A DNA stretch of 64,000 bases, from the NCBI RefSeq assembly GCF_900105905.1, contig NZ_FNSV01000005.1, forward strand, positions 2,046,001-2,110,000. The letters are read 5' to 3'. A program made the translations under genes and the position numbers. Source of the DNA: Rhodococcus koreensis (GTDB taxonomy: Bacteria; Actinomycetota; Actinomycetes; Mycobacteriales; Mycobacteriaceae). This document shows, piece after piece, positions 42,916 through 53,045 of this stretch; position 1 is the stretch's first letter, and every line of letters starts with the position of its first letter. The notes beneath the pieces were generated by a model. It did no database searches, was not told the origin of the DNA, and saw nothing but the letters and a program-made list of their open reading frames with translations.

Positions 42916-44023
42916 TTAATCCGGTGAACCGCACGGCGCGTTCGGTCGCCTCGGGGTGAGCGAACTTCAGCAGTCGCCTGCCCTCCGCCTCGATCGCGGT
43001 GCGGTGCGTCTTCGCGATCGTCGCCAGCGGCTCCACGTCGAGTACCGCACGGGACTTCTCGACCACCGTCGTGGTGAACGCCGCGACCCTGCCGTTCACG
43101 AGCACGGCCGGTTTGACGATGCCGTTCTGCGTGAAGATCTTCTTCCGCACGTCGTCGTCGACGAGGCGCCCGCGGTCCGCGTGCGAGAGCAGCACGTTGT
43201 CGAACGGCGCGAGGATGCGGACAGGCGCAGGGGTGTTCGGGTCCGGCCGGGGCGCGTCGGGAAGGTCGAACAGTTCCGGCCCCGACTCCCCCGCGAACAC
43301 CCGGAGCCCGGGCCGCAGCCGGTCCAGGACCTCGCCGAGCCGGGTCAGCCCCGACCAGGCCTGGGCGTCCCGCGCGCTCGCCGGGCCGAACGCGGCGAGG
43401 TAGCGAAGGAGCATCGTGTCGATGGACGGCGCGGCGGAGAGCGGGCGACCCACCCACGACTCCAGCGTCGCCAGCGCCGGCTGCCCCGACCTGCCCCACA
43501 GCCCGCGCGGCGGCACCTGGACCATCGGGACCAGTCCCCGCACCCCGTGGGCGAGCGCGGCACCGTCACGCCCGGGGAACCGCTGCTCGAGCAGCGACCG
43601 CATCTGCGACTGGGTGCGGGGTTTCTCGCGCACCAGTTCGCGTCCCGCGGCCGCGAGCGCGTCGAGGTCGATTCCGTCGAGACTCGACCGGTGCTGCGTG
43701 TTCGTGTAAAGGTCCCGGTCGAGCAGCGGTTGCGCCAGCGGACGGAACGAGAGGGCGTCGGGCGCGGACAACGCGAACACCGTCCCGCGCATCGCGACGA
43801 TCCGCACCACCGCGCGGTTCTCGACGAGATCCGACAGCGACTCGGCGCGAAACCGCCTGAGCCGCGCCCACAGCGCGAAGTACGGCGGGGCCGGCGCCTG
43901 CGCCTGCAGTCCGCAGAGGTGCTCGATCATGTCGAGCGGGGACAGTTCCGAACGGCTCAGCAGCGATTGCCTGGCCAGCGTCGCCCGGCCCAGCGCTCGA
44001 TTCGACATGCGTTCAGACCCCAC
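42851..44023 (-). CDS. Winged-helix DNA-binding domain protein (HTH_42 type) with IS-derived C-terminus
   Basis: 390 residues from the GTG at 44023, which has AAGGGG six bases upstream; an ATG at 44008 ('MSNRALGRATLARQSLL') is an alternative. It belongs to the large family of 'winged helix DNA-binding domain-containing' proteins; motifs include 'MIEHLCGLQAQAPAPPYFAL', 'VRIVAMRGTVFALS' and 'VRILAPFDNVLLSHADR'. Related proteins include DNA glycosylases of the AlkX/YcaQ group, so a base-excision role is possible. After 'ATERAVRFTG' the last 24 or so residues ('LIRGSVALQGWEEADS' and on) are translated from the IS end, and the stop lies inside tnpA. Confidence 0.8.
   Translation of the reverse strand: MGSERMSNRALGRATLARQSLLSRSELSPLDMIEHLCGLQAQAPAPPYFALWARLRRFRAESLSDLVENRAVVRIVAMRGTVFALSAPDALSFRPLAQPLLDRDLYTNTQHRSSLDGIDLDALAAAGRELVREKPRTQSQMRSLLEQRFPGRDGAALAHGVRGLVPMVQVPPRGLWGRSGQPALATLESWVGRPLSAAPSIDTMLLRYLAAFGPASARDAQAWSGLTRLGEVLDRLRPGLRVFAGESGPELFDLPDAPRPDPNTPAPVRILAPFDNVLLSHADRGRLVDDDVRKKIFTQNGIVKPAVLVNGRVAAFTTTVVEKSRAVLDVEPLATIAKTHRTAIEAEGRRLLKFAHPEATERAVRFTGLIRGSVALQGWEEADSVVRDGG
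42890..42901. repeat. IS end hairpin (tnpA side)
   Basis: GCCCTGAAGGGC, hairpin with TGAA loop, same orientation and loop as the copy at 41280. It is read through by the winged-helix gene. Confidence 0.65.
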
Positions 44024-44099
44024 CGTGCACCCCTTCGTTAGTTAGCCCCAGTACCGTATTGGTGTACGCCCGTTCACCGACCCCTGCAGGAGGACCCCC

Positions 44100-45620
44100 A
44101 TGGCCGCCGGACCGACAACCGCCGCCAGGGCTCTCCTGCCCGTCATGTGCTTCGTCGTGATGATTGTCGCCGTTCTGCAGACACTGGTGGTACCGATCGT
44201 CGGGACCATCGGCGCGCAACTCGACGTCGGCCCCACCGCCGTCGGCTGGCTCCTCACCGCGAACCTCCTCGCAGCCGCCACCGCGACACCCGTCCTCGGC
44301 CGCCTCGCCGACCTCCGCGGCAAACGACCCGTCCTGCTCGGGGTGCTCATGGTCGTGCTGCTCGGCTCCCTGATCGGTGCGGTGTCGACGTCCGTGGGGG
44401 TGCTGATCTTCGCCCGTGTGCTCCAGGGTGTGTCGTTCGCGCTGTTCCCCATCGGCATCGCGGTGCTGCGCGACGAACTTCCGGCCGAGAGGCTGACCGG
44501 GGCGATGGGGATCTTCTCCGGCACTCTCGGTTTCGGCGGATGTTTCGGCATCGTCCTCACCGGTGTGCTGGTCTCCGACGGCGCCGACTTCCACCGCGTC
44601 TTCTGGCTGTCCTCGGCCATCACCGCGGCGGGACTCGTCCTCGCCTGGATCGCCATCCCCCGCCGCCCCCGCGCAGGCACGGGTTCCATCGACTGGGTCG
44701 GCGCTGTCGGTCTCGCCGCCGGCCTGGTCCTCGTCCTGCTCCCGCTCGCCGAGGGCGGCACCTGGGGCTGGACGTCGCCCGTCACAATCGCCAGCGGAGT
44801 CGCCGGGATCCTGGTTCTGATCGGCTGGTTCCTCTTCGAACGCCGGATCACCGATCCACTCGTCGCGCCTCGGCTGCTGACCAACCCACCCGTTCTGGTC
44901 ACCCATCTGTCCGCCCTGGTGGTGGGCATGTCGATGTTCGTGATGTTCCTGGGCAGCTCGTACTTCGTCCAGACGCCGCGCGCGGTCGCCGGGTACGGCT
45001 TCGGGGCCACCGTCCTCGAGGCCAGCACCGTATATCTGCTGCCGGGCGCGATCAGCGGCGTCCTCGCGTCGATCCTGAGCGGAAGACTGATCCACCGCTT
45101 CGGTTCCCGCGCCGTCCTGATCGCCGCGAGCGTCGTCGGGGTGAGCGGTTTCGTCGTGTTCGTCTTCGCCCACGACCGCACGTGGGAAGTCATTGCGGCG
45201 ATCGTGCTGATCAACACGTACATCAGCCTCGCCTACGCGTCGCTGCCGTCGCTGCTCGTGGCCGAGGTCCGGCAGGACGAGACCGGCGTCGCGAACAGCA
45301 TCAACTCGATCGCCCGGTCCGTGGGCAGCTCGGTCGCCAGCGCGCTGCTCGCGACCCTGCTCGCCGGGATCACCCTCCCCGGGACCGACGTCCCGACCGA
45401 ATCGGCGTACGTGATCGCGTTCGTCGTCGGTGCGACCGCCGCCGCCCTCGCCGGACTGCTGCCGTTCTTCGGGATCACCCGCACCACCCGCACCCCGTCC
45501 GATGAGGAGGAGGACGAGGTGCACGCGACCGCCCTCGCGGCCGAGTGGGGCACGGTCGGCGGCCTCGGCGGGGCGAACACCCGCGGTTCGGGTGAGCGCC
45601 ACGCCCCGGTCAGAGGGTGA
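44100..45620 (+). CDS. MFS efflux transporter, 14-TM DHA2 family
   Basis: 506 residues; GGAGG precedes the ATG by six bases. Fourteen hydrophobic segments can be traced, with motif A 'GRLADLRGKRPVLLG', 'RVLQGVSFALFPIGIAVLRD' and 'GLAAGLVLVLLPLAEGGTWG'. The C-terminal cytoplasmic tail is acidic then Gly/Arg-rich ('RTPSDEEEDEVHA'). A proton-driven drug exporter is expected, substrate unknown. It is divergent from the winged-helix gene (76 bp apart), and no dedicated regulator is adjacent. Its end overlaps the convergent sugC by 11 bp. Confidence 0.88.
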   Translation: MAAGPTTAARALLPVMCFVVMIVAVLQTLVVPIVGTIGAQLDVGPTAVGWLLTANLLAAATATPVLGRLADLRGKRPVLLGVLMVVLLGSLIGAVSTSVGVLIFARVLQGVSFALFPIGIAVLRDELPAERLTGAMGIFSGTLGFGGCFGIVLTGVLVSDGADFHRVFWLSSAITAAGLVLAWIAIPRRPRAGTGSIDWVGAVGLAAGLVLVLLPLAEGGTWGWTSPVTIASGVAGILVLIGWFLFERRITDPLVAPRLLTNPPVLVTHLSALVVGMSMFVMFLGSSYFVQTPRAVAGYGFGATVLEASTVYLLPGAISGVLASILSGRLIHRFGSRAVLIAASVVGVSGFVVFVFAHDRTWEVIAAIVLINTYISLAYASLPSLLVAEVRQDETGVANSINSIARSVGSSVASALLATLLAGITLPGTDVPTESAYVIAFVVGATAAALAGLLPFFGITRTTRTPSDEEEDEVHATALAAEWGTVGGLGGANTRGSGERHAPVRG

Positions 45621-46779
45621 GGTTCGCCCCCGAGTCCTGATCGAACAGGGCGATCTTCGCCCGGTCGAACCACAGTTCCACCGGCCTGCCGTGCGCCGCG
45701 GACGATTCGGTCGACAACCGGGCGACCAGCTGCCCGCCGCCCGCGACCGCGGTACCCGAGTCGGCGGCGAGTTCCTCGAGTTCCCGGGACGTCACCTGCG
45801 GACCCTCGGCCGTGAAATAGGCGTACTTGTCCGAACCCATCGACTCGAGCACCTCGACGTTGGCCGTGAACGTGGCACCGGCCGCCCGCTGTCCCTCGTC
45901 GACGAGCGCCACGTCCTCGAAGTGCTCGGGACGGATCCCGACGACGACGTCCTTCGCCGTGTTCGACGACCCGATCTTGTCGCGCGTCTCCGGGGGCAGC
46001 CCGAACTCGCCGAGCGGCGTCGACACCCCGTCGGCGGTGAGCTGCCCCGGGAAGAAGTTCATCGACGGCGAGCCGATGAACCCCGCGACGAACAGGTTGT
46101 TCGGGTGGTCGTACAGATCCTGCGGCGCCCCGATCTGCTGAACCACGCCGCCCCGCAGCACCACCACCCGATCGCCGAGGGTCATCGCCTCGGTCTGATC
46201 GTGCGTGACGTAGACCGTGGTGGTGCCGAGTCGCTGTTGCAGCCGGGCGATCTCGGTGCGCATCTGGACGCGGAGTTTGGCGTCGAGGTTCGACAGCGGC
46301 TCGTCCATCAGGAACGCCTTGGGGCTGCGGACGATCGCCCGGCCCATCGCGACCCGCTGCCGCTGGCCGCCGGACAGATTGGCGGGTTTGCGGTCGAGGT
46401 GCTGGGTGAGGTCGAGGATCTTGGCGGCGTCGTCCACCTTCGCCGCGATGTCCGACTTCGACATCTTCGCCAGGGTGAGCGGGAACGCGATGTTCTGCCG
46501 CACCGTCATGTGCGGGTACAGCGCGTACGACTGGAACACCATGGCGATGTCGCGGTCCTTCGGCGCCTTCTCGTTGACCCGCTCCCCCGCGATCCGCAGT
46601 TCGCCGGACGAGATGTCCTCCAGCCCGGCGATCATGTTGAGAGTGGTCGACTTTCCGCAACCGGACGGTCCGACCAGGATGATGAATTCGCCGTCGGCGA
46701 TCGTGATGTCGACGTCGCTCACCGCCTTGGCGCCGTCCGGGTACAGCTTCGTCACCTTGTCGAGCACGATTTCGGCCAC
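45610..46779 (-). CDS. sugC: Trehalose ABC transporter ATP-binding protein SugC
   Basis: 389 residues. The MalK/UgpC-type ATPase is complete: 'GPSGCGKSTTLNMIAGLED', 'FQSYALYPHMTV', 'NLSGGQRQRVAMGRAIVR', 'FLMDEPLSNLDAKLR' and 'VTHDQTEAMTLGDR'. A C-terminal OB-type regulatory domain (about 240-389) follows. Gene order lpqY-sugA-sugB-sugC matches the mycobacterial trehalose importer, in which SugC drives recycling of trehalose released from mycolate transfer. It begins 4 bp after sugB. Confidence 0.92.
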   Translation of the reverse strand: MAEIVLDKVTKLYPDGAKAVSDVDITIADGEFIILVGPSGCGKSTTLNMIAGLEDISSGELRIAGERVNEKAPKDRDIAMVFQSYALYPHMTVRQNIAFPLTLAKMSKSDIAAKVDDAAKILDLTQHLDRKPANLSGGQRQRVAMGRAIVRSPKAFLMDEPLSNLDAKLRVQMRTEIARLQQRLGTTTVYVTHDQTEAMTLGDRVVVLRGGVVQQIGAPQDLYDHPNNLFVAGFIGSPSMNFFPGQLTADGVSTPLGEFGLPPETRDKIGSSNTAKDVVVGIRPEHFEDVALVDEGQRAAGATFTANVEVLESMGSDKYAYFTAEGPQVTSRELEELAADSGTAVAGGGQLVARLSTESSAAHGRPVELWFDRAKIALFDQDSGANLTL

Positions 46780-46783
46780 AAAA

Positions 46784-47620
46784 TTATCCCTTCACTGCGC
46801 CGGAGGTCAGGCCGGCCACGATGCGTCGTTGGAAGAACAGCACGAAGATGATGATCGGGATCGTGATCACCATCGCGGCTGCGGCGATCGAGCCGGTCGG
46901 CTCCTCGAACTGGGAGGCGCCGGTGAAGTTCGCGATCGCGGCAGGCGCGGTGATGGAACGTTCCGTCGAGGTCAGCGAGATCGCGAACAGCAGGTCGTTC
47001 CAACAGAAGATGAAGACGAGGATCGCGGCGGTCACGATGCCCGGCGCCGCCAGTGGTGCCACCACCTTCCGGAATGCCTGCGCCGGGGTGGCGCCGTCCA
47101 TCTTGGCCGCCTTCTCCAGCTCCCACGGGATCTCCTTGAAGAAGGCGGACAGCGTGTAGATGGCCAGCGGAAGCGCGAACGTGATGTACGGCAGGATCAG
47201 GCCCGCCCAGGTGTCGAACAGCCCGAGCCTGCGCTCGATGTCGAACAGCGGGCTCACGAGGGAGATCTGCGGGAACATCGCGATCAGCAGCGCCACCCCG
47301 ACCAGCAGTTTCTTTCCCGGGAAGTCGAGGCGGGCAATGGCGTAGGCGGCCATGGTGCCGATGACGACGGCGATCACCGTGGAGATGAGACCGATGCCGA
47401 TGGAGTTGATCAGCGCGCTGGTGAACGCGTTGGTCTCGAAGATGCCGCGGTAGTTGTCGAGGGTCCACTTCTGCGGAATGAACTTGCCGTCCTTGATCGT
47501 TCCCGCGGGTTTGAACGACAGGCTGGCGATCCACAGCACCGGGACCAGCGCGTACAACAGGACCAGCAGGTTGACCACGGACCAGCTGATCTTGCGGCGA
47601 GGAGTGTCGACGACGGCCAT
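46784..47620 (-). CDS. sugB: Trehalose ABC transporter permease SugB
   Basis: 278 residues from the ATG at 47620, 2 bp after the sugA stop. It is a MalG-type permease with six membrane segments and the coupling loop '[20 protein letters not shown]' followed by '[16 protein letters not shown]'. With SugA it forms the channel for trehalose. The start avoids the larger frame that runs back through sugA. Confidence 0.91.
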   Translation of the reverse strand: MAVVDTPRRKISWSVVNLLVLLYALVPVLWIASLSFKPAGTIKDGKFIPQKWTLDNYRGIFETNAFTSALINSIGIGLISTVIAVVIGTMAAYAIARLDFPGKKLLVGVALLIAMFPQISLVSPLFDIERRLGLFDTWAGLILPYITFALPLAIYTLSAFFKEIPWELEKAAKMDGATPAQAFRKVVAPLAAPGIVTAAILVFIFCWNDLLFAISLTSTERSITAPAAIANFTGASQFEEPTGSIAAAAMVITIPIIIFVLFFQRRIVAGLTSGAVKG

Positions 47621-47622
47621 GG

Positions 47623-48570
47623 TTATCGGTTTCCTTCCGTGTCGGCCCCGGGAGCCGACGCGCCGAAGAGCTTGATGAACACGAACGCGAGCAGCGCGAC
47701 GCACAGGAAGATGAGGACGCTGATCGCCGAGCCGATACCGAGGTTGAACGCCTTGAACAGGTTGTCGTAACCGAGGATCGACAGCGACCCGGTGTCGTTG
47801 GCGCCCTTGGTGAGAACGTAGATGTTGTCGAAGATCCGGAACGCGTCGAGCGTGCGGAACAGCAGCGCCACGAGGATCGCGGGTTTCATCAGAGGCAGGA
47901 TGATCCGCACCAGCCGCGTCCACGCCCCGGCGCCGTCGACCTGCGCGGCCTTGAGGAGGTCGTCGGGAACGAGGGCGAGCCCGGCGAGCAGCAGCAGCGC
48001 CATGAACGGCGTCGTCTTCCACACCTCGGCGAGCACGATGATCGCGAGCGACGGGATCTGCTCGGTCAACGGGGCGCTGCCGTCGGGCAGCAGGTTCGCG
48101 AGATACCCGGTTCCCGGCGTCCACGCGTAGTACCAGCTGTACGCGGCGGCGACGGTGACGATGCCGTACGGAATCAGCACCACCGTCCGGACGAGGCCCT
48201 TCCCCACCAGCGTCCGGTGCATCACGAGCGCCAGGATCAGGCCCAGGACAAACTCGATCACCACCGACACGACGGTGATGCCCACCGTCACCCAGAACGC
48301 CTGCCACCAGTACCCGTCCGTCAGCACCGACACGTAGTTGGCGAGTCCGACGAACTTGCGTTCGTCGGGGAAACGGAGGTCGTAGCGCTGCAGGCTCAGC
48401 CACACCGCGTACACGACGGGATAGGCCGTCACCGCGATCATGAGGATCGCGGCGGGGGCCACCAACCACAACCCCAGCCGGCGTTCGGCCCGCTTCCCCT
48501 CCGAGATCTGGCCCTTGGAGGCGACTTTCGGCTCCTCGCCCCGGTCCGCCTGCACGGTTTCGGTCGTCAC
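47623..48570 (-). CDS. sugA: Trehalose ABC transporter permease SugA
   Basis: 315 residues. The ATG overlaps the lpqY stop as ATGA. A polar N-terminus of about 30 residues ('[20 protein letters not shown]') precedes MalF-type helices; the loop '[20 protein letters not shown]' is the ATPase contact. Residues '[20 protein letters not shown]' form the first helix. It works as heterodimer with SugB. Confidence 0.91.
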   Translation of the reverse strand: MTTETVQADRGEEPKVASKGQISEGKRAERRLGLWLVAPAAILMIAVTAYPVVYAVWLSLQRYDLRFPDERKFVGLANYVSVLTDGYWWQAFWVTVGITVVSVVIEFVLGLILALVMHRTLVGKGLVRTVVLIPYGIVTVAAAYSWYYAWTPGTGYLANLLPDGSAPLTEQIPSLAIIVLAEVWKTTPFMALLLLAGLALVPDDLLKAAQVDGAGAWTRLVRIILPLMKPAILVALLFRTLDAFRIFDNIYVLTKGANDTGSLSILGYDNLFKAFNLGIGSAISVLIFLCVALLAFVFIKLFGASAPGADTEGNR

Positions 48571-49931
48571 GGGATCAGCCCTTCCGAGTTGACCGCCTTG
48601 CGGACCTGTTCGGCGAGTTCGTCGACGGTCCGCGGCGGGTCGATGTCACCGACCGGATTCAACGTGGCGGTGATCAGGGTCGAAATGCTCTGGTACGCCG
48701 GAGACACCGGGCGGACGGACGCGGTGTCGAGGCTCTCCCGCACCTCACGCCACGCGGGGTACGCCTCCTGGAACGCCGGGTCGTCGTACAGGCTCGCCAG
48801 CGTCGGCGGCACACCGCCGTTGACGGCGTTGTTGCGCTGGTTCTCCTCGTTCCGCAGGCAGGACACCGCCTCGAACGCCAGGTCCGGGTGCTGGCTCGTC
48901 TTCGCGACCGCGACGTTGAATCCGCCGATCGTCACCTCGGCGGGCCGGCCGGGGATCACCGACGGGTACGGCGCAGGCAGGAAGTTCTGCTGACCGTCGA
49001 CCGTGAGCACCGTGTTGCCGGTGTCCACGGACGTCGGGTTGCCCTTGTCGTCGATGAACGGGAGGTCGCCCTTCTCGGCGTTCTCGATCATGCCCGGCAA
49101 CACGAACGGCCAATTGACCTCGAACGCGGCCTTTCCGCTCTCCATCCCGAGCCGGGACGACGCCTCGTCGCCCTGGGAAACCGACGGGTCGGCACCCTTC
49201 GCGGTGGCGACCCGCTTCATGACCTCGAGCGCCTTCAGGGCGGCGTCACCGTCCGCGACCGTCACGGTGGTCCCGTCGTCGGCGACGACGGACCCGCCCG
49301 CACTCGCGAGCAGGGTGTTGAACCACACCATCAGGCCCTCGTACTGCTTGCCCTGCACCCCGATCCAGCTGGGGCGGCCCTCCGCGGCGAGCCCCTCCGC
49401 GATGTCGATCATCTGATCCCACGTCTGCGGCGGCTGCCCGTCCGGCATGAGGTCCTTGCGGTACCAGAGCAACTGGGTGTTGGTGTTCAGCGGTGCGGCG
49501 TACAGCTGGTCCTGCCACTTGGCCGATTCGAGCGGGCCTTCGAGCGTGCCCTCGGTAACCTCGGCCGCGATGCCGGGTGGGAGCGGCAGCGCCCAGCCCG
49601 CCTCGGCGAACTCGGCGGTCCACACCACGTCGAGCGTCATGATGTCGAGTGACGTGTCGTTGCCGGTGAGCCGGCGGGCCAGCTGGAGGCGTTGATCGTC
49701 CGCGCCCTTCGGCAGCGTGCGTTGCTCGATGGTGTACCGGCCACCCGCTGCGGCCGTGCAGTTGGCCGCGGCCTCCGCGTACTGTTCGGCACCGTCGGCG
49801 GCGGTGTAGAAACTGAGGACGATGCCGTCTTCGGACGACCCGCACGCGGCCAGCAGGGGAACGGTGAGGACGGTGGCCGCACCGATCAGTCCCCACTTCA
49901 GCGAGCGTCCGGGCTTGGTGCGATGCAGCAC
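48567..49931 (-). CDS. lpqY: Trehalose-binding lipoprotein LpqY
   Basis: 454 residues from a GTG with GGAGG five bases upstream. Signal peptide and lipobox ('[13 protein letters not shown]') are followed by an extracellular solute-binding domain of the family 1 type: '[20 protein letters not shown]', '[16 protein letters not shown]', '[12 protein letters not shown]' and '[20 protein letters not shown]'. It is the first gene of the four-gene importer operon. About 250 bp separate it from the stress-protein gene upstream and presumably hold the promoter; I could not fix -35/-10 boxes with confidence. Confidence 0.91.
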   Translation of the reverse strand: MLHRTKPGRSLKWGLIGAATVLTVPLLAACGSSEDGIVLSFYTAADGAEQYAEAAANCTAAAGGRYTIEQRTLPKGADDQRLQLARRLTGNDTSLDIMTLDVVWTAEFAEAGWALPLPPGIAAEVTEGTLEGPLESAKWQDQLYAAPLNTNTQLLWYRKDLMPDGQPPQTWDQMIDIAEGLAAEGRPSWIGVQGKQYEGLMVWFNTLLASAGGSVVADDGTTVTVADGDAALKALEVMKRVATAKGADPSVSQGDEASSRLGMESGKAAFEVNWPFVLPGMIENAEKGDLPFIDDKGNPTSVDTGNTVLTVDGQQNFLPAPYPSVIPGRPAEVTIGGFNVAVAKTSQHPDLAFEAVSCLRNEENQRNNAVNGGVPPTLASLYDDPAFQEAYPAWREVRESLDTASVRPVSPAYQSISTLITATLNPVGDIDPPRTVDELAEQVRKAVNSEGLIP

Positions 49932-50180
49932 AGCCGCCTCCTCGAGCGGCCCTCACGGATCCAGTCGCGGTACGGCTGGGCACGCGGGCCCGCACATTGG
50001 TTCCTGCCGGAACACGCGCTCCACCGACAGGTCACGGTTTCGGCGAGGGCCGGGGCCCACGCATTGCGCCGTAAACCTATCCGACATCACCGGCGAACCG
50101 GGTGAAATCACGGCGAACGTCGCGAATAGGACGCAATCCGTGACCCGACCGCAACCCGCCGATCGACGTGGTCTCGCCGA

Positions 50181-50672
50181 TCAGAGCGCCAGCTTGGCCA
50201 GCATGTCCCTGGCCGTCTCCGCCGACTTCGGCTCGCACAGCACGTCGTACCGCCCGGCGACCAGCTGCATGGTCGACGCGAAATCCCGGGTGCCCCGCGT
50301 CGCCGCGTACGGGATCGTCGTGGAGATCAGCCCGAAGATGATGCCGCCGACGATGCCGACGACGAGCGGCGCCAGGAAACCGCCCGTGACGATGCCCAGC
50401 AGCAGACCGAAGAACACACCGAGCCACGCGCCCGAAACGATGCCCCCGCCAATCACTTTCGCCCAGGTGAGGCGGCCCAGCACCCGCTCCACCTGCATGA
50501 GGTTGACCCCCACGATGGTGACGTCCTCCACCGAGAACTCCTGATCGGAGAGGTAGTCGACGGCGCGCTGCGCCTCCGCGTAGGTGGGATACGAACCGAT
50601 GGGCCAGCCCGTGGGGGGTTCCGGCAGAGCCCCACGCCGCGCCCCGTTGGACTGTCCGAGTGGATTCGTCAT
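50181..50672 (-). CDS. General stress protein (YflT/17M-like domain), membrane
   Basis: 163 residues. After a short Pro/Gly-rich start, 'SYPTYAEAQRAVDYLSDQEF' and 'VEDVTIVGVNLMQVERVLGR' form the general-stress-protein 17M-like domain. A glycine-rich double membrane segment follows ('GAWLGVFFGLLLGIVTGGFL', 'VVGIVGGIIFGLISTTIPYA'). The end returns to the cytoplasm ('RYDVLCEPKSAETARDML'). M. tuberculosis Rv1234 is the positional counterpart. Function is unknown; such proteins are induced by stress in other bacteria. Confidence 0.82.
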   Translation of the reverse strand: MTNPLGQSNGARRGALPEPPTGWPIGSYPTYAEAQRAVDYLSDQEFSVEDVTIVGVNLMQVERVLGRLTWAKVIGGGIVSGAWLGVFFGLLLGIVTGGFLAPLVVGIVGGIIFGLISTTIPYAATRGTRDFASTMQLVAGRYDVLCEPKSAETARDMLAKLAL

Positions 50673-50739
50673 CGTCAGCTGGTCTCCTCGTGTGGTTACC
50701 GCAGGATCTGTCCTGTGAGAACCATTCTGCCTGCCGAGA

Positions 50740-51702
50740 CTAGTTCGCGTCGGGTCGCACGAACTCGGTGGTCCGTTTCATACCCGCGGCGCGCCCCTTT
50801 GCGGAGATCACGAGCGCCATCTTGCGACTCGCCTCGTCGATCATCTCGTCGCCGAGCATCACGGCACCGCGACCGCCGCCCGCCGCGGACGTGTGGAACT
50901 CGTAGGCGTCCAGGATCAGTTCGGCCCGGTCGTAATCGTCCTGGCGGGGACTGAACACGTCGTTCGCCGCCTCGATCTGGGTGGGATGCAGCACCCACTT
51001 GCCGTCGAAGCCGAGCGCGGCCGTGCGCTGCGCCGACCGCCGGAACGCCTCCACGTCGCGGATCTGGAGGTAGGGGCCGTCGATGGCCTGGACCCCGTGC
51101 GCGCGGGCCGCCATCAGGATGGTCATCAGAATGTGGTGGTAGGCGTCGCCGCGGTCGTAGCCGTCCGGCTGCTCCCCGACGACCAGCGTGCGCATGTTGA
51201 TGCTCGCCATGAAGTCGGCGGGACCGAACACCAGTGTCTGCACGCGCGGGCTCGCCGTCGCGATCGCGTTGATGTTGGTGAGCCCGATCGCGTTCTCGAT
51301 CTGCGGTTCGATGCCGATCCGGCCCACCTCGAGCCCGTTGGCCTTCTCCACCTGGGTCAGCAGCAGGTCCAGGGCCTGAACATGGCTGGCGTCCGGCACT
51401 TTCGGCAGCAGGATCGCGTCGAGGTGGGCACCCGCCCGCCCCACGACCTCGACGACGTCGGCGTACGTCCACTCGGTGGTCCAGTCGTTGACCCGGACCA
51501 CCTTGATCTGCTCACCCCACCCGTCCTCGGCGAGCGCGTCGCCGATGGTGCCGCGGGCTTCCTGCTTGGCGAGCGGTGCCACCGCGTCCTCGAGATCGAG
51601 GAAGATCTCGTCGGCGGGCAGCCCCTTCGCCTTGTCGATCATCTTGCGGCTGCTGCCCGGAACGGCGAGAACAGATCGCCGTGGCCTGTAGACGGAACTC
51701 AT
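50740..51702 (-). CDS. HpcH/HpaI aldolase / CitE-like CoA lyase
   Basis: 320 residues. The TIM-barrel lyase motifs are clear: 'RRSVLAVPGSSRKMIDKAKG', 'DEIFLDLEDAVAPLAK' (metal-binding Glu/Asp), 'ILLPKVPDAS', 'GIEPQIENAIGL' and 'GFDGKWVLHPTQIEAANDVF'. The last segment is typical of (beta-methyl)malyl-CoA lyases and CitE-like proteins; no citrate lyase alpha or gamma gene is nearby. I favour a malyl-CoA or citramalyl-CoA type cleavage over citrate lyase. It is divergent from the MgtE-N gene (71 bp). Confidence 0.86.
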   Translation of the reverse strand: MSSVYRPRRSVLAVPGSSRKMIDKAKGLPADEIFLDLEDAVAPLAKQEARGTIGDALAEDGWGEQIKVVRVNDWTTEWTYADVVEVVGRAGAHLDAILLPKVPDASHVQALDLLLTQVEKANGLEVGRIGIEPQIENAIGLTNINAIATASPRVQTLVFGPADFMASINMRTLVVGEQPDGYDRGDAYHHILMTILMAARAHGVQAIDGPYLQIRDVEAFRRSAQRTAALGFDGKWVLHPTQIEAANDVFSPRQDDYDRAELILDAYEFHTSAAGGGRGAVMLGDEMIDEASRKMALVISAKGRAAGMKRTTEFVRPDAN

Positions 51703-51773
51703 GACGGACGATCCTCCACTTTCGCAGGTGTTCGATTCCCTGTATCTCTGTACAACGATCTAGCCTGGCAATC

Positions 51774-53045
51774 ATGGCAGCTGCGAACAAGGTTTTTGCA
51801 GCCAGGCTGGCCGGCCTGGTGGTACTCGGCCCCGACGGGGAGTCGATCGGCCGCGTCCGGGACGTGGTGATCACCGCCCGCGTCGGCAGGCAGCAGCCGC
51901 GCGTGCTCGGGCTGGTCATCGAATTGTTCACGCGCAAACGTATCTTCGTCCCGATGCTCCGCGTCACCGCGATCGAACCCAGCTCGGTGACCCTCACGAC
52001 GGGCAACGTCAGTCTCCGCCGATTCCAGCAGCGGCCCGGCGAGGTCCTGGCCCTCGCTCAGGTTGCGGATTCCCACGTGCGCGTGGACGACCCGGAACTC
52101 GAGGAACTGAGGGACGCCGACATCATCGTCGTCGACCTGGGTATCGAGCAGACCCGCACCCGGGACTGGGTGGTGTCGAAGGTGGCGGTGCGCGGGCACC
52201 GCGGCAGGCTCGGCCGTCGGGCCGCCATGCACGTCGTCGGGTGGCAGCACGTCCAGGGCCTCACGCAGACCGACCTGGCGATGCCCGGCCAGGGCGTCTC
52301 GGCCCTGCTCACGCAGTTCGAGGGGATGCGCGCCGCCGACGTCGCGAACGCGATGCGCCTCCTGCCGGAGAAGCGCCGCCACGAACTCGCCCTCGCACTC
52401 GACGACGAGCGCCTCGCCGACGTCGTCCAGGAACTGCCCGCCGACGACCAGACGGATCTGCTCATGCACCTCGAGGTGGAACGGGCCGCCGACGTCCTCG
52501 AGGCCATGGACCCCGACGACGCCGCCGACCTCCTCGGTGAGCTTCCCGAAACCGAGGCCGAATCGCTGCTGCAGCTGATGGATCCGCAGGACTCCGAGCC
52601 GGTCCGCCGCCTGCTCGAGCACTCGCCCGACACCGCGGGCGGACTGATGACTCCCGAGCCGGTGGTCCTCACCGCGTCGACGACGGTCGCCGAGGCACTG
52701 GCCCGGGCCCGGATCTCGGACGTCACCCCCGCCCTCGCGAGCATGGTGTTCGTCGTCCGCCCACCGACCGCGACACCGACCGGCCGCTACCTGGGATGCG
52801 TCCACCTGCAGAAACTGCTGCGCGAGCCGCCCGCGAGCCTGGTCGGCGGACTACTCGACACCGACATGCCGCGGCTGGCACCCGAGGACTCCCTGACGTC
52901 GGTGACGCGCTACTTCGCGACGTACAACCTGGTGTGCGGGCCCGTCGTCGACGACGAGGACCATCTGATCGGCGCGGTCACCGTCGACGACGTCCTGGAC
53001 CACCTCCTCCCCGAGGACTGGCGTGAAGAGGAGATCGACGGATGA
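51774..53045 (+). CDS. PRC-barrel/MgtE-N/CBS domain protein (soluble magnesium-transporter-like)
   Basis: 423 residues. The N-terminal 100 or so residues look like a PRC barrel ('VVLGPDGESIGRVRDVVI'). Residues about 175-290 hold the MgtE N-terminal superhelix, with repeated patterns 'ADVVQELPADDQTDLL' and 'ADVLEAMDPDDAADLLGELP', then a CBS pair ('GGLMTPEPVVLTASTTV' and 'VDDEDHLIGAVTVDDVLDHL'). No membrane segment follows, unlike MgtE itself. It may sense Mg2+ or nucleotides and gate a partner. The next gene (DUF1003, two helices) overlaps it by 4 bp and is the obvious candidate. M. tuberculosis Rv1232c is the counterpart. Confidence 0.88.
   Translation: MAAANKVFAARLAGLVVLGPDGESIGRVRDVVITARVGRQQPRVLGLVIELFTRKRIFVPMLRVTAIEPSSVTLTTGNVSLRRFQQRPGEVLALAQVADSHVRVDDPELEELRDADIIVVDLGIEQTRTRDWVVSKVAVRGHRGRLGRRAAMHVVGWQHVQGLTQTDLAMPGQGVSALLTQFEGMRAADVANAMRLLPEKRRHELALALDDERLADVVQELPADDQTDLLMHLEVERAADVLEAMDPDDAADLLGELPETEAESLLQLMDPQDSEPVRRLLEHSPDTAGGLMTPEPVVLTASTTVAEALARARISDVTPALASMVFVVRPPTATPTGRYLGCVHLQKLLREPPASLVGGLLDTDMPRLAPEDSLTSVTRYFATYNLVCGPVVDDEDHLIGAVTVDDVLDHLLPEDWREEEIDG

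Larger units (their letters stand above)
41262..42916 (-). mobile_element. Decayed IS200/IS605-type element (divergent tnpA/tnpB)
   Basis: A frameshifted tnpB on the minus strand and a truncated tnpA on the plus strand are arranged back to back, each pointing outward. Both ends carry a small hairpin with the same TGAA loop (GTCCTGAAGGAC at 41280 and GCCCTGAAGGGC at 42890) within similar flanking sequence, as expected for IS605-type ends recognised as single strands. Boundaries are approximate because this family makes no target duplication. The element sits between convergent host genes and supplies stop codons to both. Confidence 0.82.
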
